NCBI GenBank assembly: GCA_910579155.1
Contig: CAJTTS010000175.1
Coordinates: 1 to 5,500 of the forward strand
Source of the DNA: an uncultured Oscillospiraceae bacterium
GTDB taxonomy: Bacteria > Bacillota_A > Clostridia > Oscillospirales > Oscillospiraceae
Length of the DNA: 5,500 nucleotides
Reading direction: 5' to 3'
The first letter of the stretch is position 1; every line of letters starts with the position of its first letter. The position numbers were made by a program, and so were the translations under genes. Below are positions 5,212 through 5,500 of the stretch, piece by piece. Below the pieces are notes generated by a model. That model made no database searches. It was not told where the DNA came from and saw only the letters and a program-made list of their open reading frames with translations.

Positions 5212-5500
5212 ATGAACGTATTACAGACCATCGATCTGAAAAAGCAGTATGGCGCCGAGCCGAACATCACCCGCGCTCTGGATGGGGTCAGCCTCTCGGT
5301 AGAGCAGGGGGAGTTTGTGGCCGTGGTGGGCACATCCGGCAGCGGCAAGTCTACCTTGCTGAATATGATGGGTGGCCTCGACACCCCTACATCCGGCAGC
5401 GTCATCGTCCGGGGGGACGAGCTGGCGAAGAAGAACGACGAGGAGCTGACCATCTTCCGCCGCCGGAACATCGGCTTCATCTTCCAGAACTACAACCTGG
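5212..5500 (+). CDS. ABC transporter ATP-binding protein, LolD/MacB/BceA type (3' truncated by window edge)
   Basis: The first 96 residues of a cytoplasmic ATPase that would drive a FtsX-fold permease expected just beyond the window. Walker A is GTSGSGKST (40-48), followed by [16 protein letters not shown], a block typical of the MacB/LolD/FtsE group. The Q-loop is [10 protein letters not shown] with Gln92, also characteristic. The rest, including signature and Walker B, is cut off by the window edge, not by a mutation. The start at 5212 has AAAGGAG (5196-5202) 9 nt upstream. Standing directly behind a loop-less kinase and its regulator, it fits the BceA position of BceRSAB-like modules, which remove or release peptide antibiotics from their lipid targets and also act as the co-sensor. 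That role is inferred from context; a general macrolide- or lipoprotein-type ATPase name would fit the fragment equally well. Confidence 0.92.
   Translation, partial: MNVLQTIDLKKQYGAEPNITRALDGVSLSVEQGEFVAVVGTSGSGKSTLLNMMGGLDTPTSGSVIVRGDELAKKNDEELTIFRRRNIGFIFQNYNL

Overview
The window looks like a piece of a Gram-positive Firmicutes chromosome, most likely a gut Clostridia of the Oscillospiraceae/Ruminococcaceae type (inference). The reasons are the GC-rich but SD-driven genes (AGGAGG-type ribosome sites before nearly every start), sigma-A-like TATACT -10 boxes, and the gene content: ABC-2 exporter, ECF-like sigma factor with a Cys-bearing tail, DUF2461 protein, and a two-component system followed by a LolD/MacB-type ABC ATPase. 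All genes lie on the + strand. No rRNA, tRNA, CRISPR, transposase or integrase is visible.

Region by region: (1) 2-1478 is the end of an ABC-2-type exporter operon. It holds an ATPase missing its N-terminus at the window edge and a polytopic permease whose start overlaps the ATPase stop. It closes with a hairpin at 1483-1517. (2) 1543-3202 is a two-gene transcription unit: a sigma-70 family (ECF-like) factor with a roughly 90-residue C-terminal extension, then a DUF2461 protein 11 nt downstream. It has a good candidate sigma-A promoter in front and a long hairpin at 3238-3279 behind. (3) 3334-5101 is a response regulator/histidine kinase pair (ATGA overlap). The kinase has two membrane helices and almost no extracellular loop, the intramembrane-sensing layout. 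(4) 5102-5500 is a regulatory gap followed by the first 96 codons of a LolD/MacB/BceA-type ABC ATPase.

Regions 3 and 4 fit the BceRS-BceAB plan: a membrane kinase that senses cell-envelope or peptide-antibiotic stress through its partner ABC transporter and switches on that transporter. The sequence adds a specific link. The promoters of the regulator gene and of the ABC gene both carry ACATTT-N5-ACATTT (11-bp period), placed the same distance from their -10 boxes, so one OmpR-family regulator probably controls both. This is the most useful observation in the window. Nothing here amounts to a clearly new system; the sigma factor/DUF2461 pair is the least understood part.
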